Counted from the stretch's first letter, positions 9,155 through 17,414 are shown. The stretch is 64,000 nucleotides of DNA from Bdellovibrio bacteriovorus W (GCA_000525675.1 CP002190.1:2604001-2668000); one strand, 5' to 3'. Made by a program: numbers and translations. The notes: generated from the sequence alone by a model not told the origin.

Positions 9155-9919
9155 TTATGCGCCTTTAACGCCTAAAACATCGCTCTCTCTGAGGATCACG
9201 AGGTCTTTGTTTTCAACAGTCACTTTTGTTCCAGCGTATTCAGAAAAAAGAACAATGTCGCCAACTTTCACATCCATCGGACGGATATTGCCTTTTTTAT
9301 TTTGGCGTCCACGTCCCACCGCAACAACTTCTGCTTCTAGGTTTCCAGAAACATCTGAAACTGTGTCAGGGATGTAAAGGCCGCCGGCTGTGATCTTTTC
9401 TGTTTTTAGAGGAGATACCAAAATACGATCATCTAGAGGAGTTAAAACCTTGCTGTAGTCAGCTGTCACAGAAGCTTTTGCTTGTTTTTCAACAGGCTTT
9501 GCCACTGGCTTAACAACCTGAGGAGCGGCCTTCGTTGCTTTAGCCGGAGCTTTATCAGTCGGCTTTTTAACAGCCACTTTCTTTGCCGGCGCCTTCGTTA
9601 CTTTTTTAGCAACTTTTTTTGCAGGCTTCACAGTCGCTTTTTTAGGAGCCACCTTAGCCGTCTTTTTGACAACCTTAGCAACCTTCTTAGGTGCCTTCTT
9701 CGCCACCTTCTTTGTCACTTTAGAAACTGCTTTTTTTGTAACCTTTGGAGTTGCTTTTTTAACAGATTTTTTTGCGACCTTTTTTGCGGCTGGTTTAGCT
9801 GTCTTTTTAGGAGCTACCTTTTTTGCAGTAGAAGATTTTTTTGCTGCGACCTTTTTTGAAGTCACCTTCTTTGCTTTTGTCGAAGGTGTTTTTTTAACAG
9901 AGGCTTTTTTCTTAGCCAC
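9155..9919 (-). CDS. GroES co-chaperonin domain with histone-H1-like Lys/Ala-rich N-terminal extension
   Basis: The 254-residue protein has two parts. Residues 1 to about 145 are almost only Lys, Ala, Val, Pro and Thr, in repeats of the type KKVAKK, PAKK and APKK. These resemble the tails of histone H1 and of bacterial AlgP or Hc1-like proteins. Residues 159-254 form a complete GroES (Cpn10) domain: LTPLDDRILV, a mobile loop with ITAGGLYIPDT, VVAVGRGR, VKVGDIVLFSEYAGTKV and ILRESDVLGV. The start is GTG at 9919 with GGAAAGGA six bases upstream; an earlier GTG at 9937 lacks this. No groEL lies nearby and no CIRCE element is seen upstream. Whether it partners GroEL, DNA or both is open. Confidence 0.88.
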   Translation of the reverse strand: MAKKKASVKKTPSTKAKKVTSKKVAAKKSSTAKKVAPKKTAKPAAKKVAKKSVKKATPKVTKKAVSKVTKKVAKKAPKKVAKVVKKTAKVAPKKATVKPAKKVAKKVTKAPAKKVAVKKPTDKAPAKATKAAPQVVKPVAKPVEKQAKASVTADYSKVLTPLDDRILVSPLKTEKITAGGLYIPDTVSDVSGNLEAEVVAVGRGRQNKKGNIRPMDVKVGDIVLFSEYAGTKVTVENKDLVILRESDVLGVKGA

Positions 9920-9945
9920 AACGATTCCTTTCCACACAATTTAGA

Positions 9946-9973
9946 TCTCAAAAAATAAACTATTTTTTAGAGA
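9946..9973. promoter_or_regulatory. AT-rich inverted repeat in divergent promoter region
   Basis: TCTCAAAAAATA and TATTTTTTAGAGA pair with one bulged base around a three-base loop, between the GroES-fusion and PBP genes. It could be an operator or a leader hairpin. Its role is not known. Confidence 0.35.
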
Positions 9974-10014
9974 CCTCAATTGCTTCAGCGTTTTTTTCAT
10001 AATACGCTCATTGT

Positions 10015-11295
10015 ATGTTGCGACCCCGATTTAAAACTATTTTAAAATCTTTGACAATACTTCTGACGCTAATGATCATCACCGGATTTGCCGTGTCAGT
10101 TGGAGCATTCATAACCTTGGAAAAAGAACTTGTGAGCAAGTTGGATTCCAAAAAGTTTCTTGTTCCTACAGAGTTCTATTCAGCACCGCCTATATTCTAT
10201 TCTCAGAGTGCTACGACCCTCGACAATATTCAAAGTTACTTAAAGGTCCTGAGCTATCGCCAAAGAGAGTCGGATCAACGCCTGCTTCCTGGCGATTACC
10301 TCATTGCAGGCAAAGAAGAGTGTACTTCTCGCTTTTCTTTACAGCTGGATGAGAATATCACCCACTGTTTAGCTTGGGTCACCAATGAGTACTCCCCCGA
10401 AAATGCGGACCGGAATATCCAACTTGCCCTTTTTGCTGGTGATCACTTTCTTGCGCAAACCTTAAAAGGAAAACCCTTTCAAGACTCGAACTCCTTAACC
10501 GGAGAAGCAAAGCTGATTGCGCAATACATTGATTCAGAGCCACTTTTGCAAAAAACTGTCAACCTTGGACAGGTCCCCTCTCAATGCCTCAACGCCATTC
10601 TCTCTATCGAGGATGCCCAGTTCCTAGAGCACGGCGGTGTCAGCATAAAAGGTATTGGTCGCGCCCTTTTAAAAAACTTAACTTCGGGTCGCAAAGCCCA
10701 AGGTGGAAGCACCATCACCCAACAGCTAGTTAAGAACTACTTCCTGACTAGCGAAAGAACACTCAAAAGAAAATTCAATGAGTTCATCATGTCTATTCTT
10801 TTGGAAGCACGTTTTTCAAAAGATGAAATCCTTGAGACTTACCTCAATATTATCTACATGGGACAAAGTGGCTCATTTCAAGTTCGTGGGTACGGCGCCG
10901 CTGCTCAATATTATTTTGCTAAAAACATTGAAGATCTAAATCTGAGCGAGTGCTCTTTACTGGCGGCTATCGTTAACAGCCCTGGTTTATTTAATCCCTT
11001 TAAACGCCCCGAAAATGCCACTAAAAGACGTACTCTGGTTTTACAAAAAATGAATGAGCTTGGATATATTTCTGAAATAGAAATGTCCGATGCTAAAAAT
11101 CAATCCCTTCCGCAAGCCCCCCGCTCGATTGCTACAGAAACGGCTCCTTATTACTTGGATGCCGTTCGTAAACAGCTGATTGCCAATAAGATTTCTCCGG
11201 ATGGCCTAAAGATATACACGGGACTTGATATTGATGCACAAACTCAAGCCCAAGCAGCCGTGCGCGATCACTTAAGCCGTCTTGGAAAAAAATAA
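10015..11295 (+). CDS. mrcB: PBP1b-type bifunctional peptidoglycan synthase, N-terminal (glycosyltransferase) part, frameshifted
   Basis: The first 426 residues carry a membrane anchor (about residues 9-30), a UB2H-like region typical of PBP1b (FLVPTEFYSAPPIFY) and a GT51 transglycosylase domain. SIEDAQFLEHGG holds the catalytic Glu and GGSTITQQLVKN the second conserved motif. The frame stops at 11293-11295 directly after an A7 run (11286-11292). The transpeptidase domain continues in the +1 frame from 11282. Removing one A would give one protein of about 772 residues, the normal PBP1b length. The cause is either a real mutation or a homopolymer error. All GT51 motifs are intact, so this half could still fold. 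Confidence 0.85.
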   Translation: MLRPRFKTILKSLTILLTLMIITGFAVSVGAFITLEKELVSKLDSKKFLVPTEFYSAPPIFYSQSATTLDNIQSYLKVLSYRQRESDQRLLPGDYLIAGKEECTSRFSLQLDENITHCLAWVTNEYSPENADRNIQLALFAGDHFLAQTLKGKPFQDSNSLTGEAKLIAQYIDSEPLLQKTVNLGQVPSQCLNAILSIEDAQFLEHGGVSIKGIGRALLKNLTSGRKAQGGSTITQQLVKNYFLTSERTLKRKFNEFIMSILLEARFSKDEILETYLNIIYMGQSGSFQVRGYGAAAQYYFAKNIEDLNLSECSLLAAIVNSPGLFNPFKRPENATKRRTLVLQKMNELGYISEIEMSDAKNQSLPQAPRSIATETAPYYLDAVRKQLIANKISPDGLKIYTGLDIDAQTQAQAAVRDHLSRLGKK

Positions 11296-12334
11296 TAAAC
11301 ACATCGAAGGCCTGAAGAAAAAAGGACTTTCGCTTGAAGGTGTTTTACTTTCTGCCAATAACGACACAGGAATTGTCTCTGCTGTCGTGGGCGGTCGCGA
11401 CTTCCGTATGACTCAGTTTAATAGAGCTATAGATGGACATCGCCAGATCGGCTCTATTATGAAGCCCTTTGTTTTTTTAACCGCGCTCATTAACTCTGAT
11501 GAAGATGGTCAACCGTTTACCCCGATCACACTTCTGAACGATGAGAAGTTCACACATAAATACCAAGGACAGTCATGGAGTCCCGTTAATTATGGCGGAA
11601 AGTACTTCGGAACAGTTCCGATGTTTTATGCACTGAAGAACTCTTTGAATGCGGCAACGGCATCACTAGGTATTCAAGTCGGCCTAGGAAACATTGTCGA
11701 GGTCACTCAATCTATGGGGGTTTCTTCACCTCTCAAAAGCTTGCCAGCCATGACTTTGGGGGCTTTTGAAATGTACCCCGTTGAAGTTCTCAAGAGCTAT
11801 ATGGCGATGGCGAACTATGGTAAACGCCAAGAGATCAGCTTCATTCGTCGTGCGACAACGCAAGATAATGAAGAGGTCTTTACCCATGATGCCAAGGCCA
11901 CTCAGGTGATTGACCCAACAGCCACAGCAAGCCTTGTTTCTATGATGAGACAAACGATTCTCTCAGGCAGCGCCCGCTATGCAACACTGAATGGATTTAC
12001 GACACCGGCAGCAGGTAAAACAGGAACGACGAGTGATAATAAAGATGCTTGGTTTGCGGGTTTTACTCCGGCATTAACAACGGTCGTGTGGGTAGGATAT
12101 GACAACAACACTCCTCACAAACTCACAGGCGCTAGTGGTGCTGTGCCCGCTTGGACTCAATACATGAAGGCCATGGCAGCCCGTTATCCTTCGGTTGATT
12201 TTCCTTTAACAGAAAACTCAAAAGTGATCCGCTTAAATACAGAGACTCTCAAAGCGCTCAACGCCCTGAGAGACAATGATCCCCCTGAGGTAGAACTTGT
12301 TTTTGATAAACGACGTTTGCCTGCTGGATTTTAA
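11282..12334 (+). CDS. mrcB: PBP1b-type synthase, C-terminal (transpeptidase) part, frameshifted
   Basis: Continuation of the preceding gene in another frame. It contains the three penicillin-binding motifs in order: GSIMKP (SxxK, active-site Ser), NSLNAA (SxN) and GKTGTTSDNKDAWF (KTG). The apparent TTG start at 11282 lacks a ribosome-binding site and lies inside the upstream frame, so independent translation is unlikely unless by re-initiation at the 14-base overlap. Alone it would have no membrane anchor. The gene ends one base before the stop of the convergent MBL gene, with no room for a terminator. Confidence 0.83.
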   Translation: MEKNNKHIEGLKKKGLSLEGVLLSANNDTGIVSAVVGGRDFRMTQFNRAIDGHRQIGSIMKPFVFLTALINSDEDGQPFTPITLLNDEKFTHKYQGQSWSPVNYGGKYFGTVPMFYALKNSLNAATASLGIQVGLGNIVEVTQSMGVSSPLKSLPAMTLGAFEMYPVEVLKSYMAMANYGKRQEISFIRRATTQDNEEVFTHDAKATQVIDPTATASLVSMMRQTILSGSARYATLNGFTTPAAGKTGTTSDNKDAWFAGFTPALTTVVWVGYDNNTPHKLTGASGAVPAWTQYMKAMAARYPSVDFPLTENSKVIRLNTETLKALNALRDNDPPEVELVFDKRRLPAGF

Positions 12335-13312
12335 TTAGAGTTCGACTTCTAAACCTTCGTGAGCAAAATCCCACTTCACCGGAGTGAGGTTTTGCTTATT
12401 AAAGTCTGCAAAAGACTGGCGCGCTTCATAGTGAGCGCGTGTTTGTTTTTTTAGTTCTTCTACATTCTGAATAGTAGCGCCTGGATCATGATGTGCGAAA
12501 AGAACATGTTTAATGCCCTCTCTGAAGGCAATATCTAATCCAATTTGTGCAGCACTGTGACCCCAATTGGCTTTTTCAGCTAACTCAGGAAGAGTGTATT
12601 GAGCATCAAAGTACATAAGATCTACGTTTTGATAAAGAGGCAGATCTTCACCTAAGCTTTCACGAGTCACTCGTGTCCCTTCGGTATCCACACAGTGCGA
12701 ATATACTTTTCCCGCGCATTCTACTTTCACTCCCCAGCACGGATCTGGATGATCTAACTGATAAGGGGTGATTGTCATATCATTAATTTGATAGGGTTTG
12801 CGCGGCTCTAACACGTGAAAATGAATCTTCGCCTGAAGCTTCTCGAAGGAAACTGGGAAATACGGCCGTTTAAAAACACCACGAATAAGGGGTTCTAAAT
12901 CCTCCTGAACGGCGTAGTAGTGAATCTCGCACCCTGGAACAAAATGTGGCGTAAAAAACGGCAGCCCAATGATGTGGTCCCAGTGAAAGTGAGTCATAAA
13001 GATATGAAAAGGACGACTCATTAAGCGCGCTTTTTTAACAATTGAATCACTGAGATTGCGAATTCCACTGCCCCCATCAATTATTAATTCAGAGTGAGGA
13101 CTGCGAACTTCAACACACGTTGTTGCCGTACCATAACCACCAACATGGGGAAGTGGCATTGAATGAAGGTACTGTGGAACCTCAGAAATCTTACTGATTC
13201 CCTGAGCCTGCGCATCGACAAGCGTACTGGTTAGATGATCTTTCCACTGTGAGGGAGTTGGTCCTGATGGTAAAGAACCCCGCACTCCCCAAAACTTCAC
13301 GGATAATGCCAT
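12335..13312 (-). CDS. Metallo-beta-lactamase-fold hydrolase, GVRGS family
   Basis: The protein begins SVKFWGVRGSLPSGP, the typical N-terminus of a cytoplasmic MBL-fold family related to class II phosphodiesterases. HFHWDHIIG is the HxHxDH metal motif and IIDGGSGI, the later Asp and FAHHDP supply further ligands. I place the start at the ATG at 13312 (325 residues) because the family begins there; a TTG at 13348 would add 12 unconserved residues. Substrate is unknown. The ferredoxin gene lies immediately upstream on the same strand, so the two may be co-expressed. Confidence 0.82.
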   Translation of the reverse strand: MALSVKFWGVRGSLPSGPTPSQWKDHLTSTLVDAQAQGISKISEVPQYLHSMPLPHVGGYGTATTCVEVRSPHSELIIDGGSGIRNLSDSIVKKARLMSRPFHIFMTHFHWDHIIGLPFFTPHFVPGCEIHYYAVQEDLEPLIRGVFKRPYFPVSFEKLQAKIHFHVLEPRKPYQINDMTITPYQLDHPDPCWGVKVECAGKVYSHCVDTEGTRVTRESLGEDLPLYQNVDLMYFDAQYTLPELAEKANWGHSAAQIGLDIAFREGIKHVLFAHHDPGATIQNVEELKKQTRAHYEARQSFADFNKQNLTPVKWDFAHEGLEVEL

Positions 13313-13370
13313 AAGCCTTAGGTTCGCGTGTTTACAAATGTGAGGCAATTCTATTCAAAAGACTCATACC

Positions 13371-13631
13371 TTAGTCAGAGGAAGAAACCCTCACAAGGTC
13401 TGACTTAGGTAAGGCTTGGCACAGACGAATTCGTCGCTCTGAATCGGGAACTTCCGTCGTCTCGCCTTCGAGCAAAACCCCTGTGCAAGTGCCACAAGTT
13501 CCCTCCATACAAGAGTAGGGCCATGGAATTTTTGCAATAAGACTCAGATCCAAAAGGGTTCTTCCCGCTTCGGCATTTTCAAGAATATGAATCTCGTCCC
13601 CTATAGAATACTCTATACGCATATGAGTCAT
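13371..13631 (-). CDS. 2Fe-2S ferredoxin
   Basis: A small plant-type ferredoxin fold of about 86 residues. CMEGTCGTC gives the C-x4-C-x2-C part of the cluster motif, and RLCQA about 28 residues later gives the fourth ligand. It resembles ferredoxins used as domains in oxygenase reductases or as free electron carriers. The start is uncertain: ATGs lie at 13631 and 13622 and neither has a clear ribosome-binding site. The MBL-fold hydrolase follows about 60 bases downstream. Confidence 0.82.
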   Translation of the reverse strand: MTHMRIEYSIGDEIHILENAEAGRTLLDLSLIAKIPWPYSCMEGTCGTCTGVLLEGETTEVPDSERRIRLCQALPKSDLVRVSSSD

Positions 13632-13776
13632 TCTGAAGGTATATTTCTGAACACACAATGATAAAATAAAGTTCTAACTCTACTGAGTGCATAAAGAATT
13701 TGGACAATACCTGTATTTAAGTGACAGCCTCCTCTTTACTTTGTTAAGTACTCCAATACTTTTTAAGGAGTCTATA

Positions 13777-15753
13777 ATGACAAAAGGATGGAGAAGCCTC
13801 TTAAGTGCGGTTGTGTTATCATTTGCGATCTTCACAACCTCTACACCAATTGCATCTGCAAAAGGTTTAGATGGATTAGCGCCTGCAAATCTTTTGGAAA
13901 AGATTAAAAAGGAAATTGCAAAACAAGAAATTGGGAGCTCTGTTTCTTTAGTCAACGCCGAAATCCTCAGTGGGCTGACAACTTCACTTCGCTACAAAAT
14001 TGAGTCTGAGCCCTCTTATATCGGCGGATACTACAACCGCATTGATAAATACTCTTTAAAAATCGACCTGCGCCCAGGCGACTTCATTGATGCTCTGGAC
14101 ACTCCAGTAGGAATCAACCTACAAAAAGGATCTGAGATCACTTTTGTTCGTCAGTTCAAAAGCCAAAAAGACTCTTTACTTTCTCTTCCTTACACTCCAG
14201 CGAATCTGCCATTCACTGCCGAGAAGGCTTTAGATAAACTCAACCCAGGGGACTTCGTTGCTTTTGAAGGACATCTTTCTTTAGTTGTTTCTATGGGCCA
14301 TAGCTTTTTCCAAGGCGTTTTAGATGCAGGCGCTTCGACGCATGCTCTGGTTTCTGGAAACTTCATGGTTCATATCTTCCGTATGGTTGATAACCAGGTG
14401 CGCGTAAAACTTATCGGTGTTCGCGGCAAAGGTATCGGAGCTGGTGCTGGTATTGAACTTGGTGAAGACCTTAGCTTCATCGGCCTCAACATCATTGATC
14501 GACGTATTGAAAAACTTCTGAACATCACTCCTCTTCGCTTAAATGCAGGCATCAACAATAAAGACGTCTTTATGCTAGACTATGTCTTTAACTTAAATGA
14601 CGCCCTGGCAAGAGAAGCTTACAATCAGCTTCTTCTATATAAAGTCCAACTCAAAGACGTTAAGATAGCCAACCCTTTTGCAACTCGCAAAGACTTGATG
14701 GATGAGTTGATGACAGATCTTAACTTAGTTGAAGAGCTGTCTCTTGAGGATGCTCAAATCCCAGCGCCTCTGCGCCGCGTACATCGCGTGTTTAAAGGTT
14801 CTACTGAAGTAGATACAAAAGAAAGCTCCATGCGCTTTGGTCTTAGCCTTTGGAAGTTCCAAGCAGGTCGCGCCTATGCAGAAAATAAAGTTCTGAACTA
14901 CGACAGCAGTGATCGCCAAGAGCACTTTCTATTGAACACGTTCTCTTCGTACAAAAAGACAAAAGTACTCTTTGGTCTTTTTGGTGAAGAGTCTTTAACG
15001 ACTTCCAATCTTTTATTTACCGCTGATCCAAACTGGAGTGCGGGTCGCTTTGTGACTTTAACGTCGAGCAATCAGATGAAGATGAAAGACGTTTCAGATC
15101 GCGATCTTCGCCGCATTCAAAAGACTGTCCTTGAAACTATTGGACACAAAGCCTATGCGGGCATCGACTGGACTCCCTGGACCTCGATCCCTGGAAAAAA
15201 GGTCAATGCTTACTTCAAGCAAGAAGTTTTCTTCAACCCTGAGGCTCTTATCGTTCTTCCTCACCTGAAAGCGGTCTCTTTAGCTGCTCGATTTGAACGG
15301 TATATAGAAAGAAAGGGCCGCCCTCAGGCGTCTGCACTCTTTGATCCCGGTCATACTGCGGGTTACTTTTTAGGTGGATGGATTCATGAGTTCAAAGGCG
15401 ACTTCAGAAAAATTGGTGAAAGCCTTGAAACCGTGATTCGCCAAGATAAGAGCATCGACGATCGTTACGAAGCCTTCGAAACTCTGCACAAAATCCCAGT
15501 ATGGCGCGAAAGAGGCATTGGCTTCCTGATGGACTTCTTCACGGAAGAACAACGCTCTAAAGTTCTTCGCTACGAACTTGTACTATCGGCTCAGGGTGTA
15601 ACCGGAGTGAACCACGTTTTCGGTAACTTCAAAGAAGAAAGACTTTACAAGTCATTGATGTATATCCAAAACATTATTCATAATCGATCTTTTGACCTGC
15701 GCATGTATGCAGACGAAAATGGAGAGCTCAGAACTCTTCAGCAAGCAAACTAA
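13777..15753 (+). CDS. Large exported protein of unknown function
   Basis: The 658-residue protein starts at ATG 13777 with TAAGGAG seven bases upstream; the in-frame ATG at 13687 is too far upstream and unlikely. Residues 1-29 form a signal peptide ending IASAKG. The body is mixed alpha/beta without membrane segments. A segment LNPGDFVAFEGHLSLVVSMGH near residue 145 loosely recalls NlpC/P60-like folds, but I cannot identify a catalytic triad. It is a monocistronic gene with its own strong terminator, which suggests a defined periplasmic or secreted product. Confidence 0.75.
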   Translation: MTKGWRSLLSAVVLSFAIFTTSTPIASAKGLDGLAPANLLEKIKKEIAKQEIGSSVSLVNAEILSGLTTSLRYKIESEPSYIGGYYNRIDKYSLKIDLRPGDFIDALDTPVGINLQKGSEITFVRQFKSQKDSLLSLPYTPANLPFTAEKALDKLNPGDFVAFEGHLSLVVSMGHSFFQGVLDAGASTHALVSGNFMVHIFRMVDNQVRVKLIGVRGKGIGAGAGIELGEDLSFIGLNIIDRRIEKLLNITPLRLNAGINNKDVFMLDYVFNLNDALAREAYNQLLLYKVQLKDVKIANPFATRKDLMDELMTDLNLVEELSLEDAQIPAPLRRVHRVFKGSTEVDTKESSMRFGLSLWKFQAGRAYAENKVLNYDSSDRQEHFLLNTFSSYKKTKVLFGLFGEESLTTSNLLFTADPNWSAGRFVTLTSSNQMKMKDVSDRDLRRIQKTVLETIGHKAYAGIDWTPWTSIPGKKVNAYFKQEVFFNPEALIVLPHLKAVSLAARFERYIERKGRPQASALFDPGHTAGYFLGGWIHEFKGDFRKIGESLETVIRQDKSIDDRYEAFETLHKIPVWRERGIGFLMDFFTEEQRSKVLRYELVLSAQGVTGVNHVFGNFKEERLYKSLMYIQNIIHNRSFDLRMYADENGELRTLQQAN

Positions 15754-15771
15754 GGCATTAGAAGCTTTCTC

Positions 15772-15800
15772 AAAGCCCCTGACTTCAGGGGCTTTTTTTT
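15772..15800 (+). terminator. Rho-independent terminator
   Basis: AAAGCCCCT-GACTTC-AGGGGCTTT followed by T8, 18 bases after the stop of the exported protein. Confidence 0.92.
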
Positions 15801-15883
15801 GCGGCAAAACACTCCTTTACCAACTCCCCGAAGCGACGAACCTCTATCTAGAGTGTGAAATAGTTGCATTCTGTCCCCAGAAC

Positions 15884-15909
15884 GTGTCACCAAAGGGCCT
15901 TTCTGACAC
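15884..15909 (+). promoter_or_regulatory. Dyad upstream of the radical-SAM operon (possible enhancer site)
   Basis: GTGTCA and TGACAC flank an inner AAAGG-G-CCTTT pairing. The dyad is centred about 100 bases before the predicted start point of the sigma-54-like promoter at 15974, the usual distance for binding sites of NtrC-type activators. Such an activator is encoded at the end of this operon. There is no T tract, so a terminator is unlikely. Confidence 0.45.
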
Positions 15910-15972
15910 CTGCCTTGAGCGCCTAAACTATTGAATTTACGGAATTTTGCAAAACCACACCTGCGTCCCAAT

Positions 15973-17283
15973 ATGGAACATATATTGCAATCTGGTGATG
16001 TCATGGAAAGTCGTCGTTTTAAAGACATTGTAGCATTTAAGAGAGAGCAAAGCGCCCCGATGGCTTTCCATGCTCGCAATCTAGAGGTTGCCGAGATCTC
16101 CGAAGAGCTTTGGAATCTCTTAAAAAGCCGAGAGTCAAATCAAGAGGCCTATGCCGATCTTTTGGATTGGGAGTCTTCTGAAGCAGCTAATTCGGCTCTT
16201 TCTAGCGGTTTCGGCGAGGTGCGCAGTCTCACAATTAACGTCACACAGATCTGCAATTTAAAGTGTACTTATTGCGCTGCTGGGGGCGATGGAACCTATG
16301 GTTTTGCGCAGACGAAAATTGATGTCGAAAAAACACTTCCGCAACTAAAGTTCTTCATGGAGAGACTTCCTGAGAATAGCCGCTTCCATATCACTTTTTT
16401 GGGAGGCGAACCCTTGCTCTATCCTGAAGGCATTCGCGCCATTGGGGCTTATGTCTCTGAAGTCGGCAAAGATCGAAATCTTCGCGCTGAGTTCTCTATT
16501 GTGACCAATGGAACACTTCTCTCAGAGAAAAACCTTGAACTACTTTCGGAGATCAAAGCCAATATCACGATCAGCGTTGATGGCCCGTCTGCGATCAACG
16601 ATCGCCTGCGCCCAAGTAAAAATGGTCAATCTTCCACTGAGATGATCATCACTGGTCTTTCGTGCTTGCAAAAATATCGCAAAGACCTTGGATTCGTTCG
16701 AGTTCATGGTGTCTTTGGAAAAGACAATACCGAGATTTTAAAAGCCTATGATTTTTATGAGTCTTTAGGCGTTGATCAGTATGAATTTTCATTCTCTGTA
16801 GAAAGTTCTGATGAGGTGACAAACAAAAAATTCATCTCCGAAATGAATGCCATTGCAGCTCTTGCTTACGTCCGGGGCGGCGAAGCTGGAATTCGTAAGA
16901 TTAGTTTCTTTGATCAGCAGTTTTCTATATTAGATCGCCAAGTGCAGATTAAAAACCATTGCCCTGCTGGAAAGAACTTCTTGATGGTGGATGCAAAAAA
17001 CAACCTCTACACTTGCCCATGGGATGTTGGGAATCAATCTGCAAAAGTAGGCCAAGGGACTGAATTAGATGTCGTAAAACTCGAAGAGTATCGAGAAAAC
17101 TTGGTCGATAAAAACAACTGCCAAGAGTGCTGGGCAAGATTTATGTGCGGTGGTGGATGCATGTTCATTCATCAACAAGCAACTGGTAGCAAACACAAGA
17201 AAGATGCAAATTTCTGTGCGCGCACTAGAGAATTAATTAGTACTGCAATTTTTTATTATAAACTTAGCAGAGAATTTTGCTAA
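15973..17283 (+). CDS. Radical SAM/SPASM peptide-maturase-like protein
   Basis: About 437 residues. The N-terminal 75 residues (RRFKDIVAFKREQ to LLDWES) resemble the peptide-recognition region found in RiPP maturases. ICNLKCTYCAAGG near residue 94 is the CxxxCxxC radical SAM motif, followed by FLGGEPL and a TIM-barrel core. The C-terminus holds a SPASM domain: HCPAG, YTCPW, then CQECWARFMCGGGC (C-x2-C-x5-C-x3-C) and a last FCAR, enough for two auxiliary Fe-S clusters. SPASM enzymes mostly modify small ribosomal peptides, and a 36-residue ORF begins 13 bases after the stop. The start is unsure: ATG 15973, 16003 or 16060. No peptide exporter lies nearby. Confidence 0.85.
   Translation: MEHILQSGDVMESRRFKDIVAFKREQSAPMAFHARNLEVAEISEELWNLLKSRESNQEAYADLLDWESSEAANSALSSGFGEVRSLTINVTQICNLKCTYCAAGGDGTYGFAQTKIDVEKTLPQLKFFMERLPENSRFHITFLGGEPLLYPEGIRAIGAYVSEVGKDRNLRAEFSIVTNGTLLSEKNLELLSEIKANITISVDGPSAINDRLRPSKNGQSSTEMIITGLSCLQKYRKDLGFVRVHGVFGKDNTEILKAYDFYESLGVDQYEFSFSVESSDEVTNKKFISEMNAIAALAYVRGGEAGIRKISFFDQQFSILDRQVQIKNHCPAGKNFLMVDAKNNLYTCPWDVGNQSAKVGQGTELDVVKLEEYRENLVDKNNCQECWARFMCGGGCMFIHQQATGSKHKKDANFCARTRELISTAIFYYKLSREFC
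15974..15988 (+). promoter_or_regulatory. Candidate sigma-54 (-24/-12) promoter
   Basis: TGGAACATATATTGC matches the consensus TGGCAC-N5-TTGC at all but one position and has the required GG-N10-GC spacing. Predicted transcription would begin near base 16000, only a few bases before the ATG at 16003. The operon would then be nearly leaderless or start at the ATG at 16060. If translation starts at 15973 the motif would be inside the gene, so it needs testing. Confidence 0.45.
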
Positions 17284-17296
17284 AAGGAGTGCCAAG

Positions 17297-17407
17297 ATGT
17301 CACATATTAAAAAGGTAAAACCTGCTCTCACAAAGCCTTCAGCACCCAATCTCTTCGGAGGAAATGGTGGTAATGGAACTGGTGAAGGTTGTATTCCAAT
17401 AAGATAG
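17297..17407 (+). CDS. Small Gly/Asn-rich peptide, candidate RiPP precursor
   Basis: A 36-codon ORF preceded by AAAAGGAG at optimal spacing, 13 bases after the radical-SAM stop and seven bases before the kinase ATG. It begins MSHIKKVKPALTKPSAPNLF, a basic Lys/Pro leader-like part, and continues GGNGGNGTGEGCIPIR, a Gly/Asn-rich core with the only Cys at position 32. This layout (strong ribosome site, tiny peptide, adjacent SPASM maturase) is typical of ribosomally made, post-translationally modified peptides. I do not recognise the family, and the type of modification cannot be told from sequence; a thioether at Cys32 is one option. Confidence 0.72.
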   Translation: MSHIKKVKPALTKPSAPNLFGGNGGNGTGEGCIPIR

Positions 17408-17414
17408 GTAGTTC

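Noticed and set aside
9482-9944. Phe/Leu/Cys-rich open frames on the plus strand
   Set aside because: They are mirror frames of the Lys-rich tail of the GroES fusion (AAA/AAG codons read as TTT/CTT) and have no ribosome site.
9920-10014. CIRCE or heat-shock operator for the GroES fusion
   Set aside because: No TTAGCACTC-N9-GAGTGCTAA-like sequence is present; only an AT-rich inverted repeat.
15884-15909. Terminator reading of the dyad before the maturase
   Set aside because: No T tract follows and the upstream gene already has a strong terminator at 15772-15800.
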